From an uncultured Saprospiraceae bacterium (lineage in GTDB: Bacteria > Bacteroidota > Bacteroidia > Chitinophagales > Saprospiraceae): 8,910 nt of DNA. Below the pieces are notes generated by a model. That model was not told the DNA's origin and made no database searches. It saw only the letters and a list, made by a program, of their open reading frames with translations. Below, piece after piece: positions 1 through 4,624 of the stretch (position 1 is the first letter of the stretch; every line of letters starts with the position of its first letter). The stretch lies in assembly GCA_937930625.1 (NCBI GenBank), contig CALHBW010000234.1, positions 1 to 8,910 of the forward strand, written 5' to 3'. The translations under genes were made by a program, and so were the position numbers.

Positions 1-113
1 GGCTGGAGGCAGACGATTACTTGTCCGCCGAGAAACTTAAGCAAGCCATATATGACATCATTCAAAAATATGACGACGAGTTTTGTATCAACTTTTCAAT
101 GAACTTTAAGTGA
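1..113 (+). CDS. C-terminal fragment of an unidentified protein (partial at left edge)
   Basis: An open frame enters from the left edge in the phase starting at base 3 and ends at TGA 111-113, giving the last 36 residues of a protein. The visible tail is charged and looks like folded protein: an acidic start (LEADDY), a probable amphipathic helix (SAEKLKQAIYDIIQKY), then a DDEF segment and the end FSMNFK. I do not recognise the family. No motif is diagnostic, and the DDE string is not evidence of a transposase. The 198 bases that follow, up to the convergent DUF456 gene, contain no gene or clear terminator that I can see. Coding is inferred only from the open frame and plausible composition. 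Confidence 0.5.
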   Translation, partial: LEADDYLSAEKLKQAIYDIIQKYDDEFCINFSMNFK

Positions 114-311
114 CGATTAGTTTTGTCCACCTACTTACTTATCATTCACGTTCTGCTTCCGTATTCTCTATATCCTGTAAATTACAAGGGGATATTTTCG
201 ATAAGGGCATAATATTGAAGTTAGATTGAGAAGCCAGACCACTTTTCGTTGTCAGAGTTCAAACCATTTCATTGTCAGAAACCTGTACAAATATCAACAT
301 TGTAGCATTGC

Positions 312-818
312 TTACCCCCAAATCAAACCCATCAAGTCTCCACCGACTTTTACCATTACAATGATACCCATCCATACTGATACGACTATTTTGAGGAAAG
401 TTGCCAACAAAAAGCCCAAAAACGAACCAAAGCCCGACTTCATCGCACCTACGATACGTTTTCCACCCAACAAATCTCCTACAATCGCGCCCACTAACGG
501 ACCCCAAATTATGCCAAAAGGTATCGGCGCAAACATCCCCACGAATGTCCCGATAATACCGCCCCAAACACCTGCTTTTGTCCCGCCGAATTTCTTGGTA
601 GCTGCTGCGGGTACTATCATGTCACCCACAAAAGCCATCGCTGCGACGACACCCCAAATCAGCAGTACCGTTGTCGAAAATTTATCCTGTGTATTTGTAA
701 ATTGATAAGCAATCATCCCCAAATACGACATAACCGGACCGGGCAATCCCGGTACAATACAAAAAATAATGCCCGCTACAATGAGGACAACCGATAATAT
801 GATAAGTGCTATTGTCAT
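312..818 (-). CDS. DUF456 family integral membrane protein
   Basis: This 168-residue protein is almost entirely hydrophobic and glycine-rich, with about four or five membrane segments (roughly residues 3-22, 50-70, 84-115, 132-155). The stretch IVPGLPGPVMSYLG (residues 21-34) is the hallmark of the DUF456 family, whose members are about 160 residues long and of unknown function. Glycine pairs in the middle (GGTKAGVWGGIIGTFVG) suggest tightly packed helices. I place the start at the ATG at 818. The frame stays open up to an ATG at 887, but those 23 extra residues are polar and are encoded by the AT-rich spacer words (aatcacgaatcgacgaat), and family proteins begin at the first hydrophobic helix. 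No Shine-Dalgarno is seen, as is usual in Bacteroidota. It lies downstream of the carbonic anhydrase on the same strand, but a 220-base repeat-rich spacer argues against tight coupling. Confidence 0.85.
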   Translation of the reverse strand: MTIALIILSVVLIVAGIIFCIVPGLPGPVMSYLGMIAYQFTNTQDKFSTTVLLIWGVVAAMAFVGDMIVPAAATKKFGGTKAGVWGGIIGTFVGMFAPIPFGIIWGPLVGAIVGDLLGGKRIVGAMKSGFGSFLGFLLATFLKIVVSVWMGIIVMVKVGGDLMGLIWG

Positions 819-933
819 TTCGCAATTCGTCGATTCGTGATTTGTAATTCGTTTTCTTTTTCTAAGAAACAAATATTCAAGCCGCAAAAAAACAAAATTC
901 GACTAAGCTAAAGCAAAGAACGACGAAAAATCC

Positions 934-1035
934 AAAATCCAAATCCAAAAAAATAAATTCCAATTTTAGCCTGTTTCAATTGAATTTTATTGATAGCTAT
1001 CGGGATTGGAATTTGTTTTTTGGGATTTGGATTTT
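934..1035. repeat. Long inverted repeat in the carbonic anhydrase-DUF456 spacer
   Basis: Arms 934-964 and 1005-1035 are 31 bases each and complementary at 29 of 31 positions, around a 40-base loop. The arms are built from AAATCC/AAATTCC words. The loop ends with ATAGCTATCGGGA (993-1005), a 13-mer that recurs exactly at 2035-2047. The right arm begins only 5 bases beyond the carbonic anhydrase stop codon, so in the minus-strand transcript it would form a long AT-rich 3' hairpin. A role in termination or mRNA protection is inferred. Confidence 0.8.
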
Positions 1036-1039
1036 CTTC

Positions 1040-1552
1040 CTATTTGTACCAATCAGCGTACATCAGGTATTTTTCTGCTACGCCTTCAAGCATTTCCTTA
1101 TATTGTACGGCACTAAGTGTTTTGATTCTTCGTGCCGGTACGCCTGCGTATATGCTGCCGCGTTCTACACGCGTACCCACACGCACGACTGCCCCCGCAG
1201 CGATGAGGGAGTAAGATTCTATGATTGCATTATCCATAATGATAGCTCCCATTCCGACCAATACACTATCGTGAATCGTACAGCCATGTACAATAGCGCG
1301 ATGCCCGATAGAGACGTCATTGCCGATTATTGCATCCGTTTTTTCGTAAGTGCTGTGTATCACTACGCCATCTTGTACGTTCACCCGATTGCCAATGCGG
1401 ATTTTGCCGACATCACCGCGTAGTACTGCCTGAAACCAAACACTACACTCGTCGCCCATGATAACATCGCCCGTAACTGTAGCGTTTTCAGCCAACCAAC
1501 AGTCTTTGCCAAATTGGGGTGTCCAACCCCTTACCGTTTTTATTAATGCCAT
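1040..1552 (-). CDS. Gamma-class carbonic anhydrase family protein (YrdA/CamH type)
   Basis: The 170-residue protein is a left-handed beta-helix with hexapeptide-type repeats from about residue 20 to 125, followed by a C-terminal helix, which is the usual size and build of the YrdA/CamH branch. The three metal-ligand histidines of gamma carbonic anhydrases are present as H66, H84 and H89. The family's conserved Arg, Asp and Gln appear as R45 and D47 (in VLRGDVG) and Q60 (NVQDG). The extra acidic loop of archaeal Cam is absent. The family binds zinc or iron and in some members reversibly hydrates CO2; many YrdA-like members show little or no measured activity, so the reaction here is inferred. 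The start is taken at the ATG at 1552 because family members begin MALIK; two in-frame ATGs lie 6 and 15 bases upstream. The protein is probably a cytoplasmic trimer. The stop codon is TAG. Confidence 0.9.
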   Translation of the reverse strand: MALIKTVRGWTPQFGKDCWLAENATVTGDVIMGDECSVWFQAVLRGDVGKIRIGNRVNVQDGVVIHSTYEKTDAIIGNDVSIGHRAIVHGCTIHDSVLVGMGAIIMDNAIIESYSLIAAGAVVRVGTRVERGSIYAGVPARRIKTLSAVQYKEMLEGVAEKYLMYADWYK

Positions 1553-1571
1553 AAATTTAGTTTTCAAATTC

Positions 1572-1579
1572 CAAAGCTA
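1572..1579 (-). promoter_or_regulatory. Possible -7 box (TAGCTTTG) for the carbonic anhydrase gene
   Basis: Read on the minus strand this is TAGCTTTG, a match to the Bacteroidota -7 consensus TAnnTTTG, ending about 20 bases upstream of the ATG at 1552. No TTTG or TTG is seen at the expected -33 position, so the call is weak. Confidence 0.3.
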
Positions 1580-1727
1580 TCAGAATAAAGTTTGAGATTC
1601 AGTTAAAGTTGATATAAGATTTTTAACTTACATTAGTCTTTTATTTTTAGGGAGCAAAATATTAATTTAATGTTAAAACTTTATATACCTGCCAACGGTT
1701 TTTCTCAAAAATCGTTCTTTGTGAATA

Positions 1728-1893
1728 GTTAAGTGAAGAAATAAGAATAAATTAATCCAATCTGCTGTATCTTTTTTCGTTATACTTCATCATTTTCTCC
1801 TTAAATACGGTTAGTATTCGCGTCAAAAATGATTCGTCTAACAAAAAAATATTTCGCATTTTGGATTAATTTATTCTCACTTCTTCACTTAAC
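1728..1893. repeat. 33-base inverted repeat flanking a 100-base core (MITE-like)
   Basis: The left arm 1728-1760 and right arm 1861-1893 are complementary at 31 of 33 positions, beginning GTTAAGTGAAGAA and ending TTAATCCAA toward the core. The core (1761-1860) has no open frame of note, but holds a TGATTCGTCTAAC...ATTTCGCA motif that recurs near 2770-2827. The outer flanks (GAATA left, GACAG right) do not match, so no target-site duplication is seen. It could be a small non-autonomous element or a structured transcript. Confidence 0.7.
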
Positions 1894-1936
1894 GACAGAA
1901 CAGTAAAAATTTTTGTAGTTAGTAGTTTGGGTTAGT

Positions 1937-2019
1937 CAGCGTAAGTCCATTTTTAGTGCTCATTTTCATCCGAAAAACCGAAAGAAGATAAAACACTAAA
2001 TACTTACGCTGTTTTTTTT
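1937..2019 (+). terminator. Terminator-like stem-loop with T8 run, no gene upstream
   Basis: CAGCGTAAGT (1937-1946) pairs perfectly with ACTTACGCTG (2002-2011). A second helix of 7 pairs (1952-1958 with 1994-2000) continues the stem, and T8 follows at 2012-2019. This has the shape of a rho-independent terminator on the + strand, yet no + strand gene precedes it in the window. Confidence 0.5.
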
Positions 2020-2028
2020 GCAATTTTG

Positions 2029-2047
2029 TCCCGTATAGCTATCGGGA
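2029..2047. repeat. Short palindrome TCCCG-ATAGCTAT-CGGGA
   Basis: TCCCG (2029-2033) and CGGGA (2043-2047) flank the perfect palindrome ATAGCTAT, with one extra T at 2034. The 13-mer ATAGCTATCGGGA also occurs at 993-1005, and a shorter relative (ATTATCGGGATT) at 3021-3032. It is a dispersed spacer motif of unknown role. Confidence 0.6.
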
Positions 2048-2183
2048 TGAATGAGTGAATTTTGAATAATTCAAAATTAAAAATTATTTTGCATTGAACA
2101 TTTTAACACAAAAAACAATTTCACTTCATAATTTTGCGAAGCAAAACAAAAAAACATTCACTCATTCAAAAATCACTCATTCA
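2048..2183. repeat. GAGTGAAT-word inverted repeat upstream of the dehydratase gene
   Basis: TGAATGAGTGAATTTTGAAT (2048-2067) is complementary at 19 of 20 positions to 2164-2183. Further copies of the word (ACTCATTCACTCATT) run on to 2189, seven bases before the start codon. The same words reappear downstream of the SPOR gene (4380-4505), so this is a repeat family shared between spacers. Confidence 0.7.
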
Positions 2184-2196
2184 CTCATTGTAAATT

Positions 2197-2445
2197 ATGT
2201 GGACAGAAAAAGATAACACGCTTCAGTGTACTTTCAAATTTAAGGACTTCATAGAAGCTTTTGCATTTATGACTGAAGTGGCATTTCACGCCGAACAACA
2301 AAATCATCATCCTAATTGGAGTAATGTTTATAATACGGTCAATTTCCAATTGAATACACACGACGCAGGAAATATTGTTACTGAAAAAGACCACAAACTC
2401 GCTGCGGCGATTGACAGTATATACGCGAGATTTGTCAATTCGTAA
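2197..2445 (+). CDS. Pterin-4a-carbinolamine dehydratase (PCD/DCoH family)
   Basis: The enzyme dehydrates 4a-hydroxytetrahydrobiopterin to the quinonoid dihydropterin, recycling the cofactor of aromatic amino acid hydroxylases; in bacteria lacking those, other pterin roles have been suggested. The 82-residue product shows the family signature: the HHP motif at residues 37-39 followed by W41, then THD at 54-56. H37, H38 and H55 match the catalytic histidines. The ending (VTEKDHKLAAAIDSI) is also typical. The protein is shorter than the usual 95-110 residues because the N-terminal strand and helix are reduced. The start is fixed: an in-frame TAA lies at 2191-2193, two codons before the ATG. No Shine-Dalgarno is visible. 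No aromatic hydroxylase gene lies nearby, so the pathway cannot be told from context. Confidence 0.9.
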   Translation: MWTEKDNTLQCTFKFKDFIEAFAFMTEVAFHAEQQNHHPNWSNVYNTVNFQLNTHDAGNIVTEKDHKLAAAIDSIYARFVNS

Positions 2446-2453
2446 TTCATAAA

Positions 2454-2470
2454 CGCAGAACTTTTCTGCG
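2454..2470 (+). terminator. Small perfect hairpin after the dehydratase gene
   Basis: CGCAGAA and TTCTGCG form a perfect 7-pair stem with a CTT loop, 8 bases after the dehydratase stop codon. No T-run follows, so it may be an attenuating or 3'-stabilising hairpin rather than a true terminator. Confidence 0.35.
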
Positions 2471-2516
2471 ATGAATCTCGTTATTCTACTCACAAGATAA
2501 AATTTATAGGCTAAAA

Positions 2517-2549
2517 TTTGACTATTACGCCAACAAAGCCGTAAATTTG
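2517..2549 (+). promoter_or_regulatory. Bacteroidota-type promoter for the tRNA gene
   Basis: TTTG at 2517-2520 and TAAATTTG at 2542-2549 match the -33 and -7 elements recognised by the primary sigma factor of Bacteroidota (TTTG, then TAnnTTTG), with 21 bases between them. The tRNA begins 17 bases after the -7 box. This is the best promoter match in the window. Confidence 0.65.
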
Positions 2550-2565
2550 CAATCACAATTGAGTT

Positions 2566-2639
2566 GGGCCTATAGCTCAGTTGGTTAGAGCAACGGACTC
2601 ATAACCCGTTGGTCCCTGGTTCGAGTCCAGGTGGGCCCA
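2566..2639 (+). tRNA. tRNA with CAU anticodon (tRNA-Ile2 or elongator tRNA-Met)
   Basis: The 74-base cloverleaf has acceptor strands GGGCCTA (2566-2572) and TGGGCCC (2632-2638), discriminator A2639, a GCTC/GAGC D-stem, anticodon CAT at 2600-2602 in the loop CTCATAA, and a T-arm CCTGG-TTCGAGT-CCAGG (2615-2631). No CCA is encoded. A CAU anticodon can be elongator Met, or Ile2 when its C34 is converted to lysidine by TilS. The C4-G69 and C5-G68 pairs resemble E. coli tRNA-Ile2 and differ from the U4-A69/A5-U68 of E. coli tRNA-Met, which TilS rejects, so I lean toward Ile2. The last anticodon-stem pair is an A31-C39 mismatch. The sequence lacks initiator-type features. Confidence 0.93.
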
Positions 2640-2647
2640 CAAATGTT

Positions 2648-2680
2648 CCCTCGTCGTATTTGCGGCGAGGGTTTTTTATT
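2648..2680 (+). terminator. Intrinsic terminator of the tRNA gene
   Basis: CCCTCGTC (2648-2655) pairs with GGCGAGGG (2664-2671), seven Watson-Crick pairs plus one G-T, with an 8-base loop. TTTTTTATT follows directly. It sits 9 bases after the tRNA and is a textbook rho-independent terminator. Confidence 0.9.
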
Positions 2681-2736
2681 TGAAAAAATGACTAAGAAAC
2701 GCTACAGCTACCTGTTTAAGTTTGCTTGCGGGATAT

Positions 2737-2827
2737 TACTCGTCTGACGAAGGTTTTTGTGAAATGTAGTGATTTGTCTCATAAAATATTCGCACTGAAT
2801 AAAGTGATTCGTCTGACGAGTATTCGC
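2737..2827. repeat. Cluster of CGTCTGACG-type repeats
   Basis: TACTCGTCTGACGAA (2737-2751) is the exact reverse complement of TTCGTCTGACGAGTA (2808-2822). In between, two diverged direct copies about 35 bases apart start at 2769 (GTGATTTGTCTCAT...AATATTCGCA) and 2804 (GTGATTCGTCTGAC...GTATTCGC). A third relative lies at 1830-1858 inside the 1728-1893 element. Origin unknown. Confidence 0.55.
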
Positions 2828-2950
2828 TTTAGGCAAAGTTAGGTGGGTAGCCAACGCTGCATAAATAGATGAGTAAATGATTAAATATTTTCCCCTTCAA
2901 AATCGCAATACTTAAATGAATTACTTTATATTTGCAGCCATTTTCCTTGA

Positions 2951-3046
2951 AAATTCCAAAAACAAATTCCAAATTCCAATGTGTTGCTATGTAATATCTC
3001 ATTGGAATTTGTTCGCGGTAATTATCGGGATTAAAATTTGGAATTT
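2951..3046. repeat. AAATTCCAA-word inverted repeats
   Basis: CAAATTCCAATG (2970-2981) is the reverse complement of 3000-3011, and AAATTCCAAATT (2964-2975) is the reverse complement of 3035-3046. The same words build the inverted repeats at 934-1035 and 8072-8140. An ATTATCGGGATT motif lies between the arms at 3021-3032. Confidence 0.65.
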
Positions 3047-3112
3047 GAACTTGACAACATTAAATTAGAAAAAACAAGAATACGTCTTTATTTGAAATAG
3101 GAAATCTGCGCT

Positions 3113-3175
3113 TGAATTTGACCTAAAACTTGTCAGACATTTTCAAAATGTCTGACAAGTTTTAGGTCAAATTCA
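3113..3175. repeat. Perfect 63-base palindrome upstream of deoC
   Basis: The arms 3113-3143 and 3145-3175 are perfectly complementary over all 31 positions, separated by a single C at 3144. The core reads TTGTCAGACATTTTCAAAA and its mirror. The right foot ends 17 bases before the putative deoC -7 box. It could be a repetitive palindromic element, a terminator for leftward or rightward transcripts, or an operator. No T-run of terminator type follows on either side. Confidence 0.9.
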
Positions 3176-3192
3176 GAACGAAGTGCCTTATT

Positions 3193-3200
3193 TATATTTG
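3193..3200 (+). promoter_or_regulatory. Putative deoC -7 promoter box (TATATTTG)
   Basis: TATATTTG matches the Bacteroidota -7 consensus TAnnTTTG exactly, 41 bases before the deoC ATG. I see no TTTG/TTG at the -33 position, which would fall at the foot of the palindrome 3113-3175. An AGGTGA at 3225-3230, 11 bases before the ATG, is a possible but rather distant ribosome binding site. Confidence 0.45.
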
Positions 3201-3241
3201 ATAAAAATTTAATTTAACATTGTCAGGTGAATTAACACATT

Positions 3242-3886
3242 ATGGATTTAGTAGGCGTCATTGATCATACCATATTATTACCGGATTGTACCTCCGAAGA
3301 TATCGAAGCTCTTTGTGATGAGGCACATAAACATAAGTTTAAAACGGTATGTATTCCCCCGTATTTTGTGCGTGAGGTAGTGCGTAAGTTGGAGGATTCG
3401 CCCGTACAAGTGGCTACGGTGATTGGTTTTCCGATGGGCTACTCGTGTACACCTGCAAAGGTGGAAGAGGTGAAACGCGCCATAGAAGAGGGGGCTGATG
3501 AGGTGGATGTAGTTATTAATATCTGTGCGGTCAAAAACTGTAATTGGAGCTATGTGAAAAACGATATTGAGAGTATGACGATGGCAACTCATTCGAGAGG
3601 TAAAATCATCAAAGTTATTCTCGAAACCAACCTTTTAAACGAAGAAGAAATCAATCAACTCTGCGAAATCTGTAACCAATCGGGCGTTAATTTCGTCCAA
3701 ACCTCAACGGGTATGAACGGCGGTGCGACGGTAGAAGTCGTCAGTAAATTACGCGAATTACTCAAAGAAGGCATCAAAATCAAAACCTCCGGCGGTATTC
3801 GCAGTCGCGAACAAGCAGAAGCCTTACTAGAAGCCGGTGCTGCCCGACTTGGTACTTCTGCGGGAGCAGCAATTGTTAGCTCGTGA
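3242..3886 (+). CDS. deoC: Deoxyribose-phosphate aldolase family protein with Gln at the Schiff-base Lys position
   Basis: DeoC cleaves 2-deoxyribose-5-phosphate to glyceraldehyde-3-phosphate and acetaldehyde in deoxynucleoside breakdown. The 214-residue protein has a full-length TIM barrel for the compact bacterial type: IDHTILLPD (7-15), IGFPMG (61-66), ADEVDVVIN (85-93), KVILETNLL (124-132), TSTG (154-157), KTSGGIRSREQA (181-192) and LGTSAGAAIV (203-212). D89 and K181 match the E. coli catalytic Asp102 and Lys201. The residue before TSTG, normally the Schiff-base lysine (E. coli Lys167), is Q153, codon CAA at 3698-3700. The loop after TSTG (MNGGAT) is also one residue shorter than the common FGTGGAT form. 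Activity is therefore doubtful; it may be inactive or altered. The start is the ATG at 3242. The SPOR gene follows 102 bases downstream; no other nucleoside-catabolism gene is nearby. Confidence 0.88.
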   Translation: MDLVGVIDHTILLPDCTSEDIEALCDEAHKHKFKTVCIPPYFVREVVRKLEDSPVQVATVIGFPMGYSCTPAKVEEVKRAIEEGADEVDVVINICAVKNCNWSYVKNDIESMTMATHSRGKIIKVILETNLLNEEEINQLCEICNQSGVNFVQTSTGMNGGATVEVVSKLRELLKEGIKIKTSGGIRSREQAEALLEAGAARLGTSAGAAIVSS

Positions 3887-3983
3887 TTCGTTGAAGTCGT
3901 TATTCGTCAACTCGTTTATTCATACACATAATACGAGTACACAATAACGAATCCACGAATAACGAATCCAACGAATAAACGAA
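3887..3983. repeat. ACGAAT-word inverted and direct repeats between deoC and the SPOR gene
   Basis: Almost the whole 102-base spacer is repeat. Direct copies AATAACGAATCCACG (3943-3957), AATAACGAATCCAACG (3958-3973) and AATAAACGAAC (3974-3984) face reverse-complement words (TTCGTT, CGTTATTCGT, CGTTTATT) at 3887-3920, giving an imperfect long hairpin that begins right after the deoC stop codon. Confidence 0.65.
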
Positions 3984-3988
3984 CAAAA

Positions 3989-4378
3989 ATGAAAAATATC
4001 TTAGTTCTTATTGCTTTTTTAATGTGTTGGGGAGGAACTGCCGATGCACAGGTGAGTCTCGTGGAAGACGGTTCAGTCATGGCGATGATTCAACGTCATA
4101 AAGACATCAATCGTACAATGACGGTTAGTGGTTGGCGAATCCAAATTGAGGCAGGCACAGACCGAAATAAGATTATCGCTGCTAAAGCAGACTTCTTGAA
4201 TCTCTATCCGGACTTAGATGCTGAATGGACATTTAAAACCCCTTACTATAAGCTCAAAACAGGTGCGTTCCGCACCAAACTCGAAGCTGCCGAACTCAAA
4301 TACCGCATTGCAGCCGACTTTCCTAATGCCTATATTATTAAGGATGATATTCAGGCGAGTGAGTTTCTTAAATATTAA
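3989..4378 (+). CDS. Secreted SPOR-domain protein
   Basis: The 129-residue precursor begins with a signal peptide (about residues 1-20, MKNILVLIAFLMCW... with probable cleavage after ADA). A SPOR-like domain spans about 47-121, recognisable from GWRIQIEAGTDRN (48-60), the conserved KLKTGAF strand (88-94), and RTKLEAAELKYRIAADFPNAYII. SPOR domains bind denuded peptidoglycan glycan strands; small periplasmic versions are common in Bacteroidota, usually of unknown exact role. The mature N-terminal segment (VSLVEDGSVMAMIQRHKDIN, about 22-41) resembles the pre-SPOR region of those proteins. The start is the ATG at 3989, which leads straight into the signal peptide; no Shine-Dalgarno is seen. It may be read through from deoC or have its own promoter, which I cannot identify. 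Nothing connects it functionally to deoC. It converges with dsbD. Confidence 0.82.
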   Translation: MKNILVLIAFLMCWGGTADAQVSLVEDGSVMAMIQRHKDINRTMTVSGWRIQIEAGTDRNKIIAAKADFLNLYPDLDAEWTFKTPYYKLKTGAFRTKLEAAELKYRIAADFPNAYIIKDDIQASEFLKY

Positions 4379-4379
4379 T

Positions 4380-4505
4380 GAGTGAATGAGCGCATTTTGA
4401 ATGAGTGAATGTTTTTAATGCGATAATGCTTAAATGCGTTAATGCGACAATATTCACTAACGCATTGTATATTTACTCATTCCGCTCATTCAAAATTCAC
4501 TCATT
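4380..4505. repeat. AATGAGTG and AATGCG repeats downstream of the SPOR gene
   Basis: ATTTTGAATGAG near 4395 is mirrored by CTCATTCAAAAT near 4485, with extra GAGTGAATG and ACTCATT copies on each side. Nested inside, AATGCGTTA (4433-4441) pairs with TAACGCATT (4458-4466), and TAATGCG-like words recur from 4416 to 4447. The words match those at 2048-2183. Confidence 0.65.
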
Positions 4506-4512
4506 GCCCAAT

Positions 4513-4548
4513 AAAAAAAGCCACAACATCTACCAAAATGTTGTGGCT
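4513..4548 (-). terminator. Intrinsic terminator of dsbD
   Basis: AGCCACAACAT (4519-4529) and ATGTTGTGGCT (4538-4548) form a perfect 11-pair stem with an 8-base loop. On the minus strand a T-run (A7 at 4513-4519) closes the hairpin, 76 bases after the dsbD stop codon. On the + strand no T-run follows directly, so it serves mainly dsbD. Confidence 0.88.
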
Positions 4549-4624
4549 GTCTGTTTGCTATTTGTTTTCTGATATTCTTTTACGGAAAGGAATAAAGAAA
4601 AGTTTCAAAATAGCATATTTAATT

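Larger units (their letters stand above)
1553..2196. other. Gene-free stretch between divergent genes, rich in inverted repeats
   Basis: I see no convincing gene in these 644 bases between the divergent carbonic anhydrase and carbinolamine dehydratase genes. It contains a possible promoter box for the former, a 33-base inverted repeat around a 100-base core (1728-1893), a terminator-like hairpin with a T-run (1937-2019), a TCCCG/CGGGA palindrome (2029-2047) and a GAGTGAAT-word inverted repeat (2048-2183). The stretch is strongly AT-rich. Confidence 0.7.
2640..3241. other. Gene-free stretch between the tRNA and deoC
   Basis: About 600 bases without a recognisable gene. It holds the tRNA terminator (2648-2680), a cluster of degenerate TGATTCGTCTGACGA/ATTCGC repeats (2737-2827), an AAATTCCAA inverted-repeat cluster (2951-3046), a perfect 63-base palindrome (3113-3175) and a probable deoC promoter box (3193-3200). 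No small open frame here has a convincing product. Confidence 0.7.

Noticed and set aside
1..311. Insertion sequence at the left edge
   Set aside because: The tail contains a DDE string, but no inverted repeat end, target duplication or transposase motif can be shown from 36 residues.
226..705. Open + strand frame of 159 codons
   Set aside because: It lies antisense to the DUF456 gene; its Pro/Thr-rich product is the mirror of the Gly/Val/Ile-rich membrane protein.
819..887. Extended N-terminus of the DUF456 protein starting at 887
   Set aside because: The extra residues come from repeat-like spacer sequence and precede the normal family start.
2185..2556. Minus-strand frame of 123 codons over the dehydratase gene
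   Set aside because: It is antisense to a well-supported gene and also covers the tRNA promoter; the product has no recognisable motif.
2737..2827. CRISPR-like array
   Set aside because: Only two or three degenerate copies with unequal spacing, part inverted, and no cas genes in the window.
3100..3241. Riboswitch upstream of deoC
   Set aside because: The only structure is a plain perfect hairpin lying upstream of the likely transcription start; there is no conserved aptamer-like architecture.
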